This document shows, piece after piece, positions 1 through 6,919 of a stretch of DNA of 24,681 nt. This DNA is from a virus. Numbering within the stretch: position 1 is the first letter of the stretch; each line of letters starts with the position of its first letter. The translations under genes were made by a program, and so were the position numbers. The stretch is from positions 1 through 24,681 of IMG/VR virus record IMGVR_UViG_3300037041_001183; one strand, written 5' to 3'. The notes beneath the pieces are model-generated. The model had not been told where the DNA came from. It worked only from the letters and a program-made list of their open reading frames with translations, and searched no databases.

Positions 1-548
1 GGTTGTGCTCTATCTTTCCGCACCAATCCTTTCAGCCATGACAGGTCCGCTCCGGTTTCTGATTCAACCCGTGCGAGTGCTACAGTAGTCATAATGCCCC
101 GGTCCACATGAGCAAACTCTACCATAGCATCGGCAATATTGAGATGTGAGCGAACCATTGCCTCAATAGCATCATCGCGGGGAATCGGGATTGTTTCACC
201 CTGCATAATCTTTGAAAGGGTTGTTGCGGCCCATTCTTGGAAGTCTATAATCCGTTGTTTCCTGACCGGATCCTTTACCCGCATGAAATCCACTTTCATC
301 AGGATTGCCATTACTCCATCATGATTAAGGCAGATCGTTTCCTGAATACCTTGAGCTGTTGCTAATTTAGCAACACCTGACCATTTACCGACGATCTCTT
401 CGTTACGGTGAAAGAGTTTGCGGAGTCCCGAACGGTCATGTGTGATACTATCAGCCACATCATTAAGTGGGATCATTGGCTGATCATTGATCGTGACTAC
501 CCGCACTGGTACACCATTGAACGACTCAATCTTTACTATATCGCTCAT
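1..548 (-). CDS. Phage antirepressor-like protein, BRO-N/P22-AR-type N-terminal domain (partial)
   Basis: The frame opens with ATG at 548 and stays open to base 1, so at least 182 residues are present and the C-terminus lies outside the window. The N-terminus (VKIESFNGVPVRVVTIND, then PLNDVADSITHDRSGLRK) has the strand-and-helix pattern of phage antirepressor/BRO-N domains: a short beta start, a 'DVA' helix, and a later stretch with LNHDGVMAILMKV and FQEWAATTLSKIMQGE at about residues 75-123. Family knowledge: such proteins bind DNA or repressors and switch phage programmes; the variable effector domain usually follows this N-terminal domain and would be off the edge. Its ATG overlaps the stop of the 48-residue gene upstream (ATGA), so the two are translationally coupled. 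GGAG lies 9 bases before the ATG. A KilA-N-like or other regulator sharing this N-terminal domain is the main alternative. Confidence 0.72.
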   Translation of the reverse strand, partial: MSDIVKIESFNGVPVRVVTINDQPMIPLNDVADSITHDRSGLRKLFHRNEEIVGKWSGVAKLATAQGIQETICLNHDGVMAILMKVDFMRVKDPVRKQRIIDFQEWAATTLSKIMQGETIPIPRDDAIEAMVRSHLNIADAMVEFAHVDRGIMTTVALARVESETGADLSWLKGLVRKDRAQ

Positions 549-691
549 ACCGGCACTCTCCAGCATACGGCAGTCACATGATAACAAAGGCGTTTCTTCG
601 GGCACTCTGTTTTGTTTAGTGGATGAATCCAAGAGCATTGCGCCACATCATTGAGTTCTTTTAATCCGGGGCATTTCTTTGTTTTTGCCAT
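545..691 (-). CDS. Small Cys-containing hypothetical protein (48 aa)
   Basis: A 48-codon frame from ATG at 691 to TGA at 545-547, whose stop overlaps the antirepressor ATG by the ATGA arrangement seen repeatedly in this operon. It has five cysteines spread through the chain (KKCPGL, AQCSW, TECPKK, RLCYH, AVCW), suggesting metal binding or disulfides, but no named family is recognised. There is no ribosome binding site; instead a TATA-like box sits about 25 bases upstream, which would give a leaderless transcript. The exact overlap and clean frame support a real gene. Function unknown. Confidence 0.6.
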   Translation of the reverse strand: MAKTKKCPGLKELNDVAQCSWIHPLNKTECPKKRLCYHVTAVCWRVPV

Positions 692-710
692 AGATACTAA
701 TTAACTTAAA

Positions 711-720
711 GGTATTTAAG
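711..720 (-). promoter_or_regulatory. TATA-like box, internal promoter before the 48-aa gene
   Basis: On the minus strand the box reads CTTAAATACC, centred about 25 bases before the ATG at 691, the spacing expected between an archaeal TATA box and its start site. Transcription would begin at or next to the ATG. It lies in the 48-base gap after the 56-residue gene, the widest gap in this operon, which fits a separate start for the small protein and the antirepressor. Not proven by sequence alone. Confidence 0.4.
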
Positions 721-739
721 ACTAACGAAAAAAGAGAGA

Positions 740-910
740 TTATTGTTTCATCTGTTCCGTCAATGATAACGGGGTTGTGGTATCCAGATGTTTAAGTTCG
801 CCCGGTTGGTAATTGCCCGCCACATTTTTTCTGGTAATCTCTCTGCGTTTCATTGCCTCAACGTATGGCGGGAATGGCTCTTCTGTGATCGTCCATGAGC
901 GGGCGGGCAT
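740..910 (-). CDS. Hypothetical protein (56 aa)
   Basis: A 56-codon frame from ATG at 910 to TAA at 740-742. The start shares one base with the stop of the ASCH gene (TAATG), a typical coupled junction. The protein is hydrophilic, with a Pro-rich start (EEPFPPYVEAMKRREI) and no Cys, membrane segment or recognised domain. The junction and its fit in the operon are the main evidence that it is real. Function unknown. Confidence 0.62.
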   Translation of the reverse strand: MPARSWTITEEPFPPYVEAMKRREITRKNVAGNYQPGELKHLDTTTPLSLTEQMKQ

Positions 911-1317
911 TATTCCCACCTGATGACCATAAACTTTGTTTGATACATGTCTTTCCCGTATGCAGATTCAAACCAATCCCACATCTCACCTGATGAACCG
1001 AAGCCATCTCTTTTGGCAAACTCTATGAGGAGATCCGGATTGTGTGCCTGTTCTAATGGGGTTACGGTTCTGATATGCGGGGGGAAATCTCCTCCGTGAA
1101 ACGTAATCAGGAATGGTTTTTCTGATGGCACAACATCCTTTATCCGGGTTCCACCATTGCGCGGGTTATGCCAGAACAGATTATACCGGCCTGTCGTTTC
1201 CCGTTTCTTCCAGCAGTTCTGGAGTCTTTGATATTGTCCGGGTGAATATTTGCGGATGGTTTGTTTCTTCTCACCGCTCTCTATTTTCTCCTTAAAAACA
1301 GAGAATGATAGTATCAT
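910..1317 (-). CDS. ASCH-domain protein
   Basis: A 135-residue protein made of a single ASCH (ASC-1 homology) domain, a PUA-like RNA/nucleotide-binding fold common in phages and archaea. Visible family features are the start LSFSVFKEKIESGEKKQTIR (residues 3-22), the central FWHNPRNGG (48-56), the late FAKRDGFGSSGEMWDWF (100-116) with the usual acidic-aromatic 'DGF..EMWDWF' signature, and the closing strand FMVIRW. Known members bind RNA or act on modified nucleosides; the substrate of this one is not known. The start overlaps the stop of the coiled-coil gene (ATGA) and the stop overlaps the next start (TAATG). The family call is fairly secure; the role in the virus is open. Confidence 0.8.
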   Translation of the reverse strand: MILSFSVFKEKIESGEKKQTIRKYSPGQYQRLQNCWKKRETTGRYNLFWHNPRNGGTRIKDVVPSEKPFLITFHGGDFPPHIRTVTPLEQAHNPDLLIEFAKRDGFGSSGEMWDWFESAYGKDMYQTKFMVIRWE

Positions 1318-1961
1318 TTTCTCGGCCTGCCTTTCTTGACCATCATATCAACGTGCTTGTCCATGCTGAACCCGCTTCGCCCGGTGGCATCCTTCGGCGC
1401 ATTGGCATCCATCTTCATTGCGGCAATCTCCTTCTTGTATCCGGGAGTTTTCTTAATCCTGTCATCCAGCTCCCGGTCAAGAATCACCTGCACCTTATCC
1501 AAGAATTTCTTTTGCTGCAGTACCTCTGCAATCAGCCCGTTATAGTGTAGATTGGCGTTGCTGAATTGTATTTTCAGGGTGTCAACGTCCCTTACCAGCG
1601 TTTTGATATTCTCTGCGTATTCTTCCATGACGATTTTGCTGAACGGGGAATTGTAAACGGCTCGCTCCAGTTCTGCAATCCGTTTCAGCATCCCGGCACC
1701 GGCTTCACATTTGCAGGTTGACAGTTGATCTACCGTTTCGGATAGGGCCTCAATGCTCTCATCATGATCTGCAAGGCGTTTGATGTGGTCGTCAACCAGT
1801 GCGGGGATCTTCTCAAGTCTCTCAACTCTTGGAAATAACGAAGCAAAAGAACCTCGTGATGCCTCATTTCCCACGTATAATCTACACCCCTTCTCTTCCA
1901 GCGTGGTTATCCGTTTCAGCAGTGCCCCGTTAAGGAGCCGTTGTTTTATTTTGAATTTCAT
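1314..1961 (-). CDS. Coiled-coil protein with basic C-terminal tail (215 aa)
   Basis: A 215-residue, highly charged protein with several heptad-like stretches (about residues 45-75, 90-105 and 118-175), so probably a helical oligomer. A short TCKCEAG motif sits near residue 83, and the C-terminus is basic (MVKKGRPRK), resembling an AT-hook-like GRP core that could touch nucleic acid. No enzyme motif is seen. A GGAG site lies 10 bases before the ATG and the start overlaps the stop of the 50-residue gene (ATGA). Its position next to a putative single-strand-binding protein suggests DNA metabolism, which is inference from neighbourhood only. Confidence 0.78.
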   Translation of the reverse strand: MKFKIKQRLLNGALLKRITTLEEKGCRLYVGNEASRGSFASLFPRVERLEKIPALVDDHIKRLADHDESIEALSETVDQLSTCKCEAGAGMLKRIAELERAVYNSPFSKIVMEEYAENIKTLVRDVDTLKIQFSNANLHYNGLIAEVLQQKKFLDKVQVILDRELDDRIKKTPGYKKEIAAMKMDANAPKDATGRSGFSMDKHVDMMVKKGRPRK

Positions 1962-2110
1962 GGTTGTGTCTCCTGTATCTCTGCGAGTGTTGATTGTCTA
2001 TTCTTATTCCTTCCCTGATTGCAGGGGGATTGGGCGATTGCCTGCCAGAGTTTCAAGAGGGGGAAACAACCACGCTCATAAACGCACCGGCTGCACTGTT
2101 CTTTCGTCAT
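1958..2110 (-). CDS. Small Cys-rich protein (50 aa), zinc-binding candidate
   Basis: A 50-codon frame from ATG at 2110 to TGA at 1958-1960. Both ends are coupled by ATGA overlaps: its start overlaps the stop of the 288-residue gene and its stop overlaps the start of the 215-residue gene. The N-terminus carries a compact Cys cluster (EQCSRCVYERGC) with a further Cys near residue 30, which could bind zinc. No named family is recognised. Without it the two flanking genes would be separated by about 145 bases in an otherwise gapless operon, which supports it strongly. Confidence 0.65.
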   Translation of the reverse strand: MTKEQCSRCVYERGCFPLLKLWQAIAQSPCNQGRNKNRQSTLAEIQETQP

Positions 2111-2973
2111 TTCATCACCGTATCTTTCATGATCTTTTCAGTCATTGCGAGTGCTGCATCATAAACCAGATCGCAAGCAGCTTCATAGTCCTGTGTGTCA
2201 GGAGTAGCACAATACTGAAAGAGATCGGCACATACTTTCAGGCTGCTCTGCATCACGATGATTTTCTCATTTCTCGGAACAAACGGTTTCCCGCCATACC
2301 CGGACTTCTGCGAGACCGGCCAATTGTCCGGCTTCTTGTAGTATGTCTGGTCAATCACAACCCAGAGATCCCCGGACTTCTCCGCTGAGATTGAGACAAA
2401 GAACCACTGCTTTAGTTTCTCCATCTTCTCGACAAGATTTCCTTTCCACATCATCTCATGGTGCTTGCCGTCAATATCCTTGACTGTGAGAGAGTGCGCC
2501 CCCGCATCAAACGCCGTGATCTGTCCCTGGACTACCTTGATCCCGGATTCAAGCGGTTTATCTTTCGGTTGTTCCTTCGCTTCTTTGCTCTTGGCTGCCA
2601 TCTCTTCAGCGTGTGCTTTCTCCCTTTGCGCTTCATCAGCACGGGCTTTCAGGGCCGCAACCTCTGATTCGGACATTACTTCTTTCGGACTGCTTGAGGA
2701 TTGATTCGGAACGGTGAACCCGGCTTTCTTCATCCGGTCTGCTGTGGTGAATTGTTCCGGCGGTGTGGTGCTCTTCCGTGCCTTTGCGATCTTGGAAATC
2801 GTGCCCTCTTTTGACAGCGTGACATCCACCGTTGCGCCCTTCTCCAGCCTCAACAGATAGACATCCACATGCGCCATCACGGGGTACGGTTTGTCGTCAA
2901 TCCGTGCGCAATACCGTCCCATATGCTCTCCCTCGTCCATGAGAGCATAGTCGTTTAAGATTCCAGTTAGCAT
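2107..2973 (-). CDS. Predicted OB-fold, ssDNA-binding-like protein (288 aa)
   Basis: The protein appears to have three parts. Residues about 15-65 form a beta-rich block (ARIDDKPYPVMAHVDVYLLR). Residues about 80-140 are a charged, low-complexity helical linker. Residues about 143-214 look like an OB fold (VVQGQITAFDAGAHSLTVKD, then LKQWFFVSI and WVVIDQTYYKKP). The end (NEKIIVMQSSLKVCADLF onward) resembles helical tails of phage single-strand DNA-binding or replication accessory proteins. The domain reading comes from pattern recognition, not from a profile search. It lies between a 148-residue coiled-coil protein and small Cys proteins, which fits an early replication/recombination operon. 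Its start lies 7 bases inside the upstream gene. Confidence 0.8.
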   Translation of the reverse strand: MLTGILNDYALMDEGEHMGRYCARIDDKPYPVMAHVDVYLLRLEKGATVDVTLSKEGTISKIAKARKSTTPPEQFTTADRMKKAGFTVPNQSSSSPKEVMSESEVAALKARADEAQREKAHAEEMAAKSKEAKEQPKDKPLESGIKVVQGQITAFDAGAHSLTVKDIDGKHHEMMWKGNLVEKMEKLKQWFFVSISAEKSGDLWVVIDQTYYKKPDNWPVSQKSGYGGKPFVPRNEKIIVMQSSLKVCADLFQYCATPDTQDYEAACDLVYDAALAMTEKIMKDTVMK

Positions 2974-3413
2974 TTTCTCACAACTCCATATGTGATTGTT
3001 TCTTTGACCAGCACAACACCGTGCGCCGCTTCAAGTGCAACCGGCTTGATCAGTTTGTCGATCAGAGTAAGGTTGATCTTCTCTCCAAGGTGTGTCATCC
3101 TCTCTTCTAAGTCCCGGCGCTCTACATCGCAGCACGTCATATAGACTTCGGGAAATACTGCCTTAAATTTATCAATGTTTAAGGTTCTGGATTTGCGGTA
3201 TTTCTCCTCAATCCGATAGTCTCCCTCTTCGTTAATGTTGTTCTTTACGGCATAGTTCAGGGCAACCACTCTCTCCTCTCTAATCCGTGCAAGAGTGCTT
3301 TCCATCTTAGCGATCAGGTTATCGCATTCCCAGACTTTGGTGAGCGGGTCCCTGATGGCTACTTCTGGCAGAGGATTGGCTACCAGATCGCGGGCTTCAT
3401 CAATTGCATTCAT
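2967..3413 (-). CDS. Hypothetical helical early protein (148 aa)
   Basis: A 148-residue, mostly helical protein with a probable coiled coil at about residues 28-58 (CDNLIAKMESTLARIREER) followed by a basic 'YRIEEKYRKSRTLNIDKFK' segment and an 'FPEVY' motif near residue 87, a pattern I have seen in uncharacterised archaeal virus proteins but cannot name. There is no signal peptide or membrane segment. A GGAGAGAGGAAGC site precedes the ATG, and the start overlaps the stop of the 53-residue gene (ATGA). It overlaps the downstream OB-fold gene, so the two are probably made together. Function unknown. Confidence 0.82.
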   Translation of the reverse strand: MNAIDEARDLVANPLPEVAIRDPLTKVWECDNLIAKMESTLARIREERVVALNYAVKNNINEEGDYRIEEKYRKSRTLNIDKFKAVFPEVYMTCCDVERRDLEERMTHLGEKINLTLIDKLIKPVALEAAHGVVLVKETITYGVVRKC

Positions 3414-3571
3414 GCTTCCTCTCTCCTCTGATGGCAGATCAAACAGCCTTTGTTATCCTCATGCTCCTGTTGTGAGTATTCCGGCTCATCGCATATGTCA
3501 TGATACCTGTCCTCATCAGCATCAATCCGGGCCTGCTCCTCCTCAGCTGCGAGTTCAGAAAAATGGCTCAC
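3410..3571 (-). CDS. Small acidic protein with CxxCH motif (53 aa, GTG start)
   Basis: A 53-codon frame from GTG at 3571 to TGA at 3410-3412. The GTG overlaps the stop of the upstream Cys-rich gene (GTGA) and its own stop overlaps the next ATG (ATGA). It is rich in Glu/Asp (ELAAEEEQARIDADEDRYHD) and ends with CLICHQRREEA, a half zinc-knuckle; one more Cys lies mid-chain (HDICDEP). With only three Cys plus His, a single metal site is possible but unproven. There is no strong ribosome binding site, so reinitiation after the upstream stop is the likely route. Function unknown. Confidence 0.6.
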   Translation of the reverse strand: MSHFSELAAEEEQARIDADEDRYHDICDEPEYSQQEHEDNKGCLICHQRREEA

Positions 3572-3816
3572 GGGGAATCACCAAACGGGGTTTTGTTGAT
3601 TGCGTCCATAACACCGGACATCTTGCAGGCTGCCTCGTTAGTCTCCGCGTCAATCAGAGCGCACGGCGCAAACGTTGCACATCCTTTTAGATTGACCCAT
3701 TCCCGCACATCTGGTTTTAGTTTCAGGACAATCCCGTTTGAATTGCACGATCCTGCCGGGAATTGAGGAGAGAACGCCCCGCAGAACCTACACGCGCTGC
3801 ATCTGGAAGTGTGCAT
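3568..3816 (-). CDS. Cys-rich small protein (82 aa), zinc or Fe-S binding candidate
   Basis: This protein has seven cysteines: an N-terminal cluster (SRCSACRFCGAF), then AGSC, then KGCATFAPC and EAAC. The arrangement resembles small phage/archaeal proteins with a 'CxxCxxC...G.C' pattern in which the metal site is completed by later Cys. I chose ATG at 3816 because GGTGA lies 7 bases before it; a GTG one codon upstream (3819) is possible and would overlap the previous stop as GTGA. The next gene starts inside its stop. No enzyme signature is visible. Confidence 0.68.
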   Translation of the reverse strand: MHTSRCSACRFCGAFSPQFPAGSCNSNGIVLKLKPDVREWVNLKGCATFAPCALIDAETNEAACKMSGVMDAINKTPFGDSP

Positions 3817-3944
3817 CACTTCTTCACCCCTACAACACCCTCATACCCGCACAACCTACACCTGATCGTTCCGTCCTTTCGCGTCGTAATCCCATAGGAT
3901 TTCCCGCACTTCGGACAGGGTTTAATTACGGCTTTTGTTGCCAT
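3816..3944 (-). CDS. Zinc-ribbon protein (42 aa), first gene of the early operon
   Basis: A 42-residue protein that is almost entirely a zinc ribbon: CPKCGKSYGITTRKDGT then CRLCGYEG, that is CxxC-15 residues-CxxC with Gly after the knuckles, like the ribbons of archaeal transcription factors and small viral regulators. It begins at ATG 3944, with no ribosome binding site but a strong TATA box centred 26 bases upstream, so its mRNA is probably leaderless. Its stop touches the next start (TGATG). A nucleic-acid or transcription-related role is likely from the fold, but no partner can be named. Confidence 0.75.
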   Translation of the reverse strand: MATKAVIKPCPKCGKSYGITTRKDGTIRCRLCGYEGVVGVKK

Positions 3945-3964
3945 AATTACTAATGTGCGTATGA

Positions 3965-3974
3965 CCATATATAG
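3965..3974 (-). promoter_or_regulatory. Leftward archaeal promoter of the early-type operon
   Basis: The minus strand reads CTATATATGG, a near-ideal archaeal TATA box, centred 26 bases before the ATG at 3944. An A-rich tract lies directly upstream on the same strand (3975-3993), suitable as a TFB recognition region. No ribosome binding site follows, so the transcript would start at or next to the ATG. It drives the overlapping gene chain that runs to the left edge. Confidence 0.6.
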
Positions 3975-4007
3975 TTTTTTATTTTTTTTTATTACCGAAT
4001 GAAAAAG

Positions 4008-4015
4008 TATATTAT
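4008..4015 (+). promoter_or_regulatory. Rightward archaeal promoter of the 55-aa membrane protein
   Basis: TATATTAT on the plus strand lies 29 bases (centre) before the ATG at 4040, preceded directly by GAAAAAG, which fits a purine-rich TFB recognition element. It stands back to back with the leftward TATA box at 3965-3974; a poly-T/A tract lies between. The pair looks like a switch region for divergent transcription. Confidence 0.5.
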
Positions 4016-4039
4016 CTCGTACTGGATATATGGGTAATC

Positions 4040-4207
4040 ATGCAAAACAAAAATAGCAATGGGTTTTATGCCCCGCCACGATATTATATCATGCTGTTCT
4101 GTGGGATCACTCTTATCTTTGCCGGGTTTGGGGCTACTGCGTTTGGGACTTTCTTTTTCATTGCATCTGTAATTACGTTGGGAATACAGATGCGGTTTAC
4201 GGGTTAA
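4040..4207 (+). CDS. Small two-pass membrane protein (55 aa), only plus-strand gene
   Basis: A 55-codon frame from ATG at 4040 to TAA at 4205-4207. After a polar start (MQNKNSNGFYAPPRYY) come two hydrophobic segments, about residues 17-32 and 34-49, rich in Gly, Phe and Ile, ending in a short basic tail. It would sit in the host membrane with both ends on one side. There is no ribosome binding site, and a TATA box upstream suggests a leaderless mRNA. It is transcribed against everything else in the window and its end overlaps the end of the 54-residue gene by 11 bases. Exclusion, lysis or lysogeny roles are possible but unsupported. An antisense frame over the same bases is less convincing. 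Confidence 0.58.
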   Translation: MQNKNSNGFYAPPRYYIMLFCGITLIFAGFGATAFGTFFFIASVITLGIQMRFTG

Positions 4208-4361
4208 CTGGTGCCCCCTCTTCTTTTTTAGGTCGTTCTGCTTGAAATGCAACGATCACAAGCGCCTTTGCCGCCTCATCTAATGGCAGGTTGCCGTTCA
4301 ACGAGTAGTTCACAATTCCGTTCTCGTCGGTTGTTTTGATTAGTGTTAAGGATTCGATCAT
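4197..4361 (-). CDS. Hypothetical protein (54 aa), last gene of the late operon
   Basis: A 54-codon frame from ATG at 4361 to TAA at 4197-4199, with a clear GAGGAGAG ribosome binding site six bases or so before the start. The protein opens with a short beta-like block (ESLTLIKTTDENGIVNYSLN) followed by a helix (LDEAAKALVIVAFQ) and a charged tail. No family is recognised. It follows the stop of the Tal-like gene by 10 bases, so it belongs to the tail operon. Confidence 0.65.
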   Translation of the reverse strand: MIESLTLIKTTDENGIVNYSLNGNLPLDEAAKALVIVAFQAERPKKEEGAPVNP

Positions 4362-4371
4362 GTTTCTCTCC

Positions 4372-6900
4372 TCATGTCATGGATATCGTATGCGATGCTC
4401 CTAAGTAGTCGATAAACTGTAAGGCGTTTCCATCATAATTAATTGCTAAATATCCCGAACGGCTCCCATCGGATCGGGCGAAAAACCGCAACTCTCCTCC
4501 ATATTGTAACTTTAATTTCGACACTTCTATGAATTGCGAGTTTGCATTTATTGTCAGTCCTGATTGGTATTGCACGTAGTTGCTGCTTGTCAAGTTACCA
4601 TAAACTGTGATGGTAGTACCAGACCCAATCGTGCAGGCCCCCAATGTGCCCCTCACTGTAACGTTATTAAATTCGGCGCTGCCATCACCCTTAATCTGCC
4701 AACCTGCAGAGCCCACCGTAAAGGTCGTGCTTTGCATACCCCCATGAACGGTTAAGGTACTTGATGCATCAATATTCGTTACTTTAAGTGTCCCGGTAAA
4801 TTCCCCTGATGTGGCATAGACAGCCCCCCGGATTGTAGCTGAAGCAAAGTATGCAGTGCCATCACCTTTAATCTGCCAACCGGCGGGGGGACTGATAGTA
4901 AAGCCGGCACTCTGCATAGTACCGTTAATAGTGAGTGTCGACCCGGATTCAATATTCGTGGTTTTGAGGGTCCCCGTAAACTCTCCTGAGGTTGCCTTGA
5001 TTGCACCTTCTATGGATAGGGTGCTGCCGTTCCAGCTCAATTTAGGCGCACTGCTACCTCCGAGTTTCAGGGTGCCGTTCGTCAGGTTAATCTGCGACCC
5101 GAGTGTAGTGCTCCAGTTCGTGGATTCGAGGTTCCCCCGGATCTTGATATCGTTAAATTCAACGGACCCGCTACCCTTAATCAACCACCCGGACGTATCC
5201 GCAACGTATGAATCGCTCTGCATATTGCCGTGAACTGATAAGGTGCTGGAGGCATAGATGTTTGATGTCTTGAGAGTCCCGCTAAACTCTCCGGATGTGG
5301 CATAGATAACGCCCTTAATGGTGAGTGTTCCGGCGCTCTTATCCCATTTTACGCCCACATCCCCGGAATAATTGCCGATGATGATATCGCCTACATCAGT
5401 GCCTCCGACAATCGCCTTGAATACATCGTTTGTGCCATCTGTGATCTGGATGCCGGTGTTTACATCCGGGAATATCCGGACCCGCGCTCCCGATGCTGAT
5501 GAGTCATAAGTTCCCCCAACTTTCGCGGTTTTATCTGTGGGATTATATCCTGATGTGAATGTGCAATCCCCATCAATCTGAATATGGTTTGCCGCAATTT
5601 TCAGAGTTCCGGGAGGCGTTCCCTCAGTACTGGCATTTATTGAGGCAATAACAGATCCGCCAGTTACGGGAGTAAAATTAAGAGCCGTTATTTCAATGGT
5701 GTTTGCGGTTATTTCCCCGCCATTAATCGTAGTCTTTCCCGCGCTCTTCCACCCCTCTATAGTTACGGTGCCCTGGATCGTCACCTGCCCAGCACCAATC
5801 TGAACAGCCACATTCTGGGAAAGGCTCTGTTGTGATTTCACATCTGCAAACGAGTCGCTTAAATCCGGGGTGTTTGTGGACAGTTCAATCGTAATATTTT
5901 CCGGAGCGGAGAGATTGGTATCCACTCCGACGACTGATACATCTACGAGCAGGTTGTTTAGATCGCTGTTCACTACCCGGATCATCTGCCCGATCTCAAG
6001 GTTCTCATAATCGAAATCGAAATCAGAATGCTCTGCAAGGTTGACGGCATCCACCGTGTAATAGTAGATCGGGTTTTTGTACTGGGTGAGGACCTGGTTC
6101 GCCCATCTTAACAGGGTTGCAGGGTGCGTGATCCTACCATCCGTCTTGCGTTTCCGGGATATCCCGTAAGCAGTTTGCGAAGTTGTATCTTCGACATACT
6201 CATGCGCTTCGCCTGCATCGGTCAGGTTCAGGAGCCTCGAAACATCAGGGTTCTCAGCACCGTACGCGTACAGGCGATTGATAATCTGCGTGTAGTCTGT
6301 TTTTCTGGACACGCCTTTCATGTTTTTCTGGTATCGGATCTCCCGTATTGGAGAGCCGGATGGGGCATTATACCAGTTCAGCGCACGGTTTGAATCTACC
6401 TCTATATATCCCCCGAGATATTGGACGCACTCAAAGAGGGATTCGAGCATCCCGGCATTTTCAACCCGGAATGCAAATGGCGTTGTGGGCTGGATTGTGC
6501 CGACCGTGATCGCGGGCGTGCGGGCCTGCATTGCGAGGATGGCCGTGATGATCTGCGTGGGCGTCTTGGGGGTGACGGTCGTATCGTAAGTGATGTTATC
6601 TTCCTTCACAAGTTGAGAGATTACCCCGCTATAATTCGCATCGATGTAACTACCAGAAGAGGACCAGTGTTCGGCACAATCATCCAGTGTAAATAGATCT
6701 TCCCATCGCGCTTTGATCGTGTTGTAGATTTTGATATCATACGCAGATGTGAGATAGATCGCTTTCGGATCGCCGGCAGGTAAAGAGAATGATAACCCCG
6801 GGGTTTGGTTGATCTTCTTTGCTCGGCCAATACTGAACGCATTTTCGAGATACGCTGTCTTTGCCCCCGCCTGCGTGAATGCCCAGATTTGATAGGTCAT
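4372..6900 (-). CDS. Tal-like tail tip protein with repetitive C-terminal half (842 aa)
   Basis: The first 340 or so residues look like the N-terminal ring-forming part of prophage tail proteins (Prophage_tail/gp27-like fold), the central hub under the distal tail protein in siphoviruses. From about residue 350 the chain turns into glycine- and threonine-rich beta structure with three clear copies of ATSGEFxGTLK (about residues 532, 634 and 694), each followed by a 'STL.v.G.mqS' and a 'GW.IKGdG.a.f' element. Such repeats form elongated fibres. AAGGAG precedes the ATG at 6900. No peptidase or cell-wall hydrolase motif is visible, consistent with an archaeal S-layer host. In most siphoviruses this gene directly follows dit; here five other genes lie between. 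Confidence 0.82.
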   Translation of the reverse strand: MTYQIWAFTQAGAKTAYLENAFSIGRAKKINQTPGLSFSLPAGDPKAIYLTSAYDIKIYNTIKARWEDLFTLDDCAEHWSSSGSYIDANYSGVISQLVKEDNITYDTTVTPKTPTQIITAILAMQARTPAITVGTIQPTTPFAFRVENAGMLESLFECVQYLGGYIEVDSNRALNWYNAPSGSPIREIRYQKNMKGVSRKTDYTQIINRLYAYGAENPDVSRLLNLTDAGEAHEYVEDTTSQTAYGISRKRKTDGRITHPATLLRWANQVLTQYKNPIYYYTVDAVNLAEHSDFDFDYENLEIGQMIRVVNSDLNNLLVDVSVVGVDTNLSAPENITIELSTNTPDLSDSFADVKSQQSLSQNVAVQIGAGQVTIQGTVTIEGWKSAGKTTINGGEITANTIEITALNFTPVTGGSVIASINASTEGTPPGTLKIAANHIQIDGDCTFTSGYNPTDKTAKVGGTYDSSASGARVRIFPDVNTGIQITDGTNDVFKAIVGGTDVGDIIIGNYSGDVGVKWDKSAGTLTIKGVIYATSGEFSGTLKTSNIYASSTLSVHGNMQSDSYVADTSGWLIKGSGSVEFNDIKIRGNLESTNWSTTLGSQINLTNGTLKLGGSSAPKLSWNGSTLSIEGAIKATSGEFTGTLKTTNIESGSTLTINGTMQSAGFTISPPAGWQIKGDGTAYFASATIRGAVYATSGEFTGTLKVTNIDASSTLTVHGGMQSTTFTVGSAGWQIKGDGSAEFNNVTVRGTLGACTIGSGTTITVYGNLTSSNYVQYQSGLTINANSQFIEVSKLKLQYGGELRFFARSDGSRSGYLAINYDGNALQFIDYLGASHTISMT
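4766..5304 (-). repeat. Three imperfect tandem modules in the Tal-like gene
   Basis: Coding-strand copies of ATSGEF[ST]GTLKxxNI lie at about 5252-5304, 4948-4998 and 4766-4819. The first spacing is about 100 residues and the second about 60. Between them the elements 'STLTVHG.MQS' and 'GWQIKGDGSAEF' also recur. At DNA level the copies are diverged, so these are old protein-domain duplications, not recent DNA repeats. Confidence 0.7.
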
Positions 6901-6919
6901 ATTCTTGCAACTCCTTTTT

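Noticed and set aside
3992-4252. Minus-strand frame of 86 codons opposite the 55-residue membrane protein
   Set aside because: Its composition is unlike a folded protein (basic, Lys/Ser/Pro-rich), it runs through the promoter region and it overlaps the well-supported 54-residue gene; the plus frame has a promoter and clear membrane segments.
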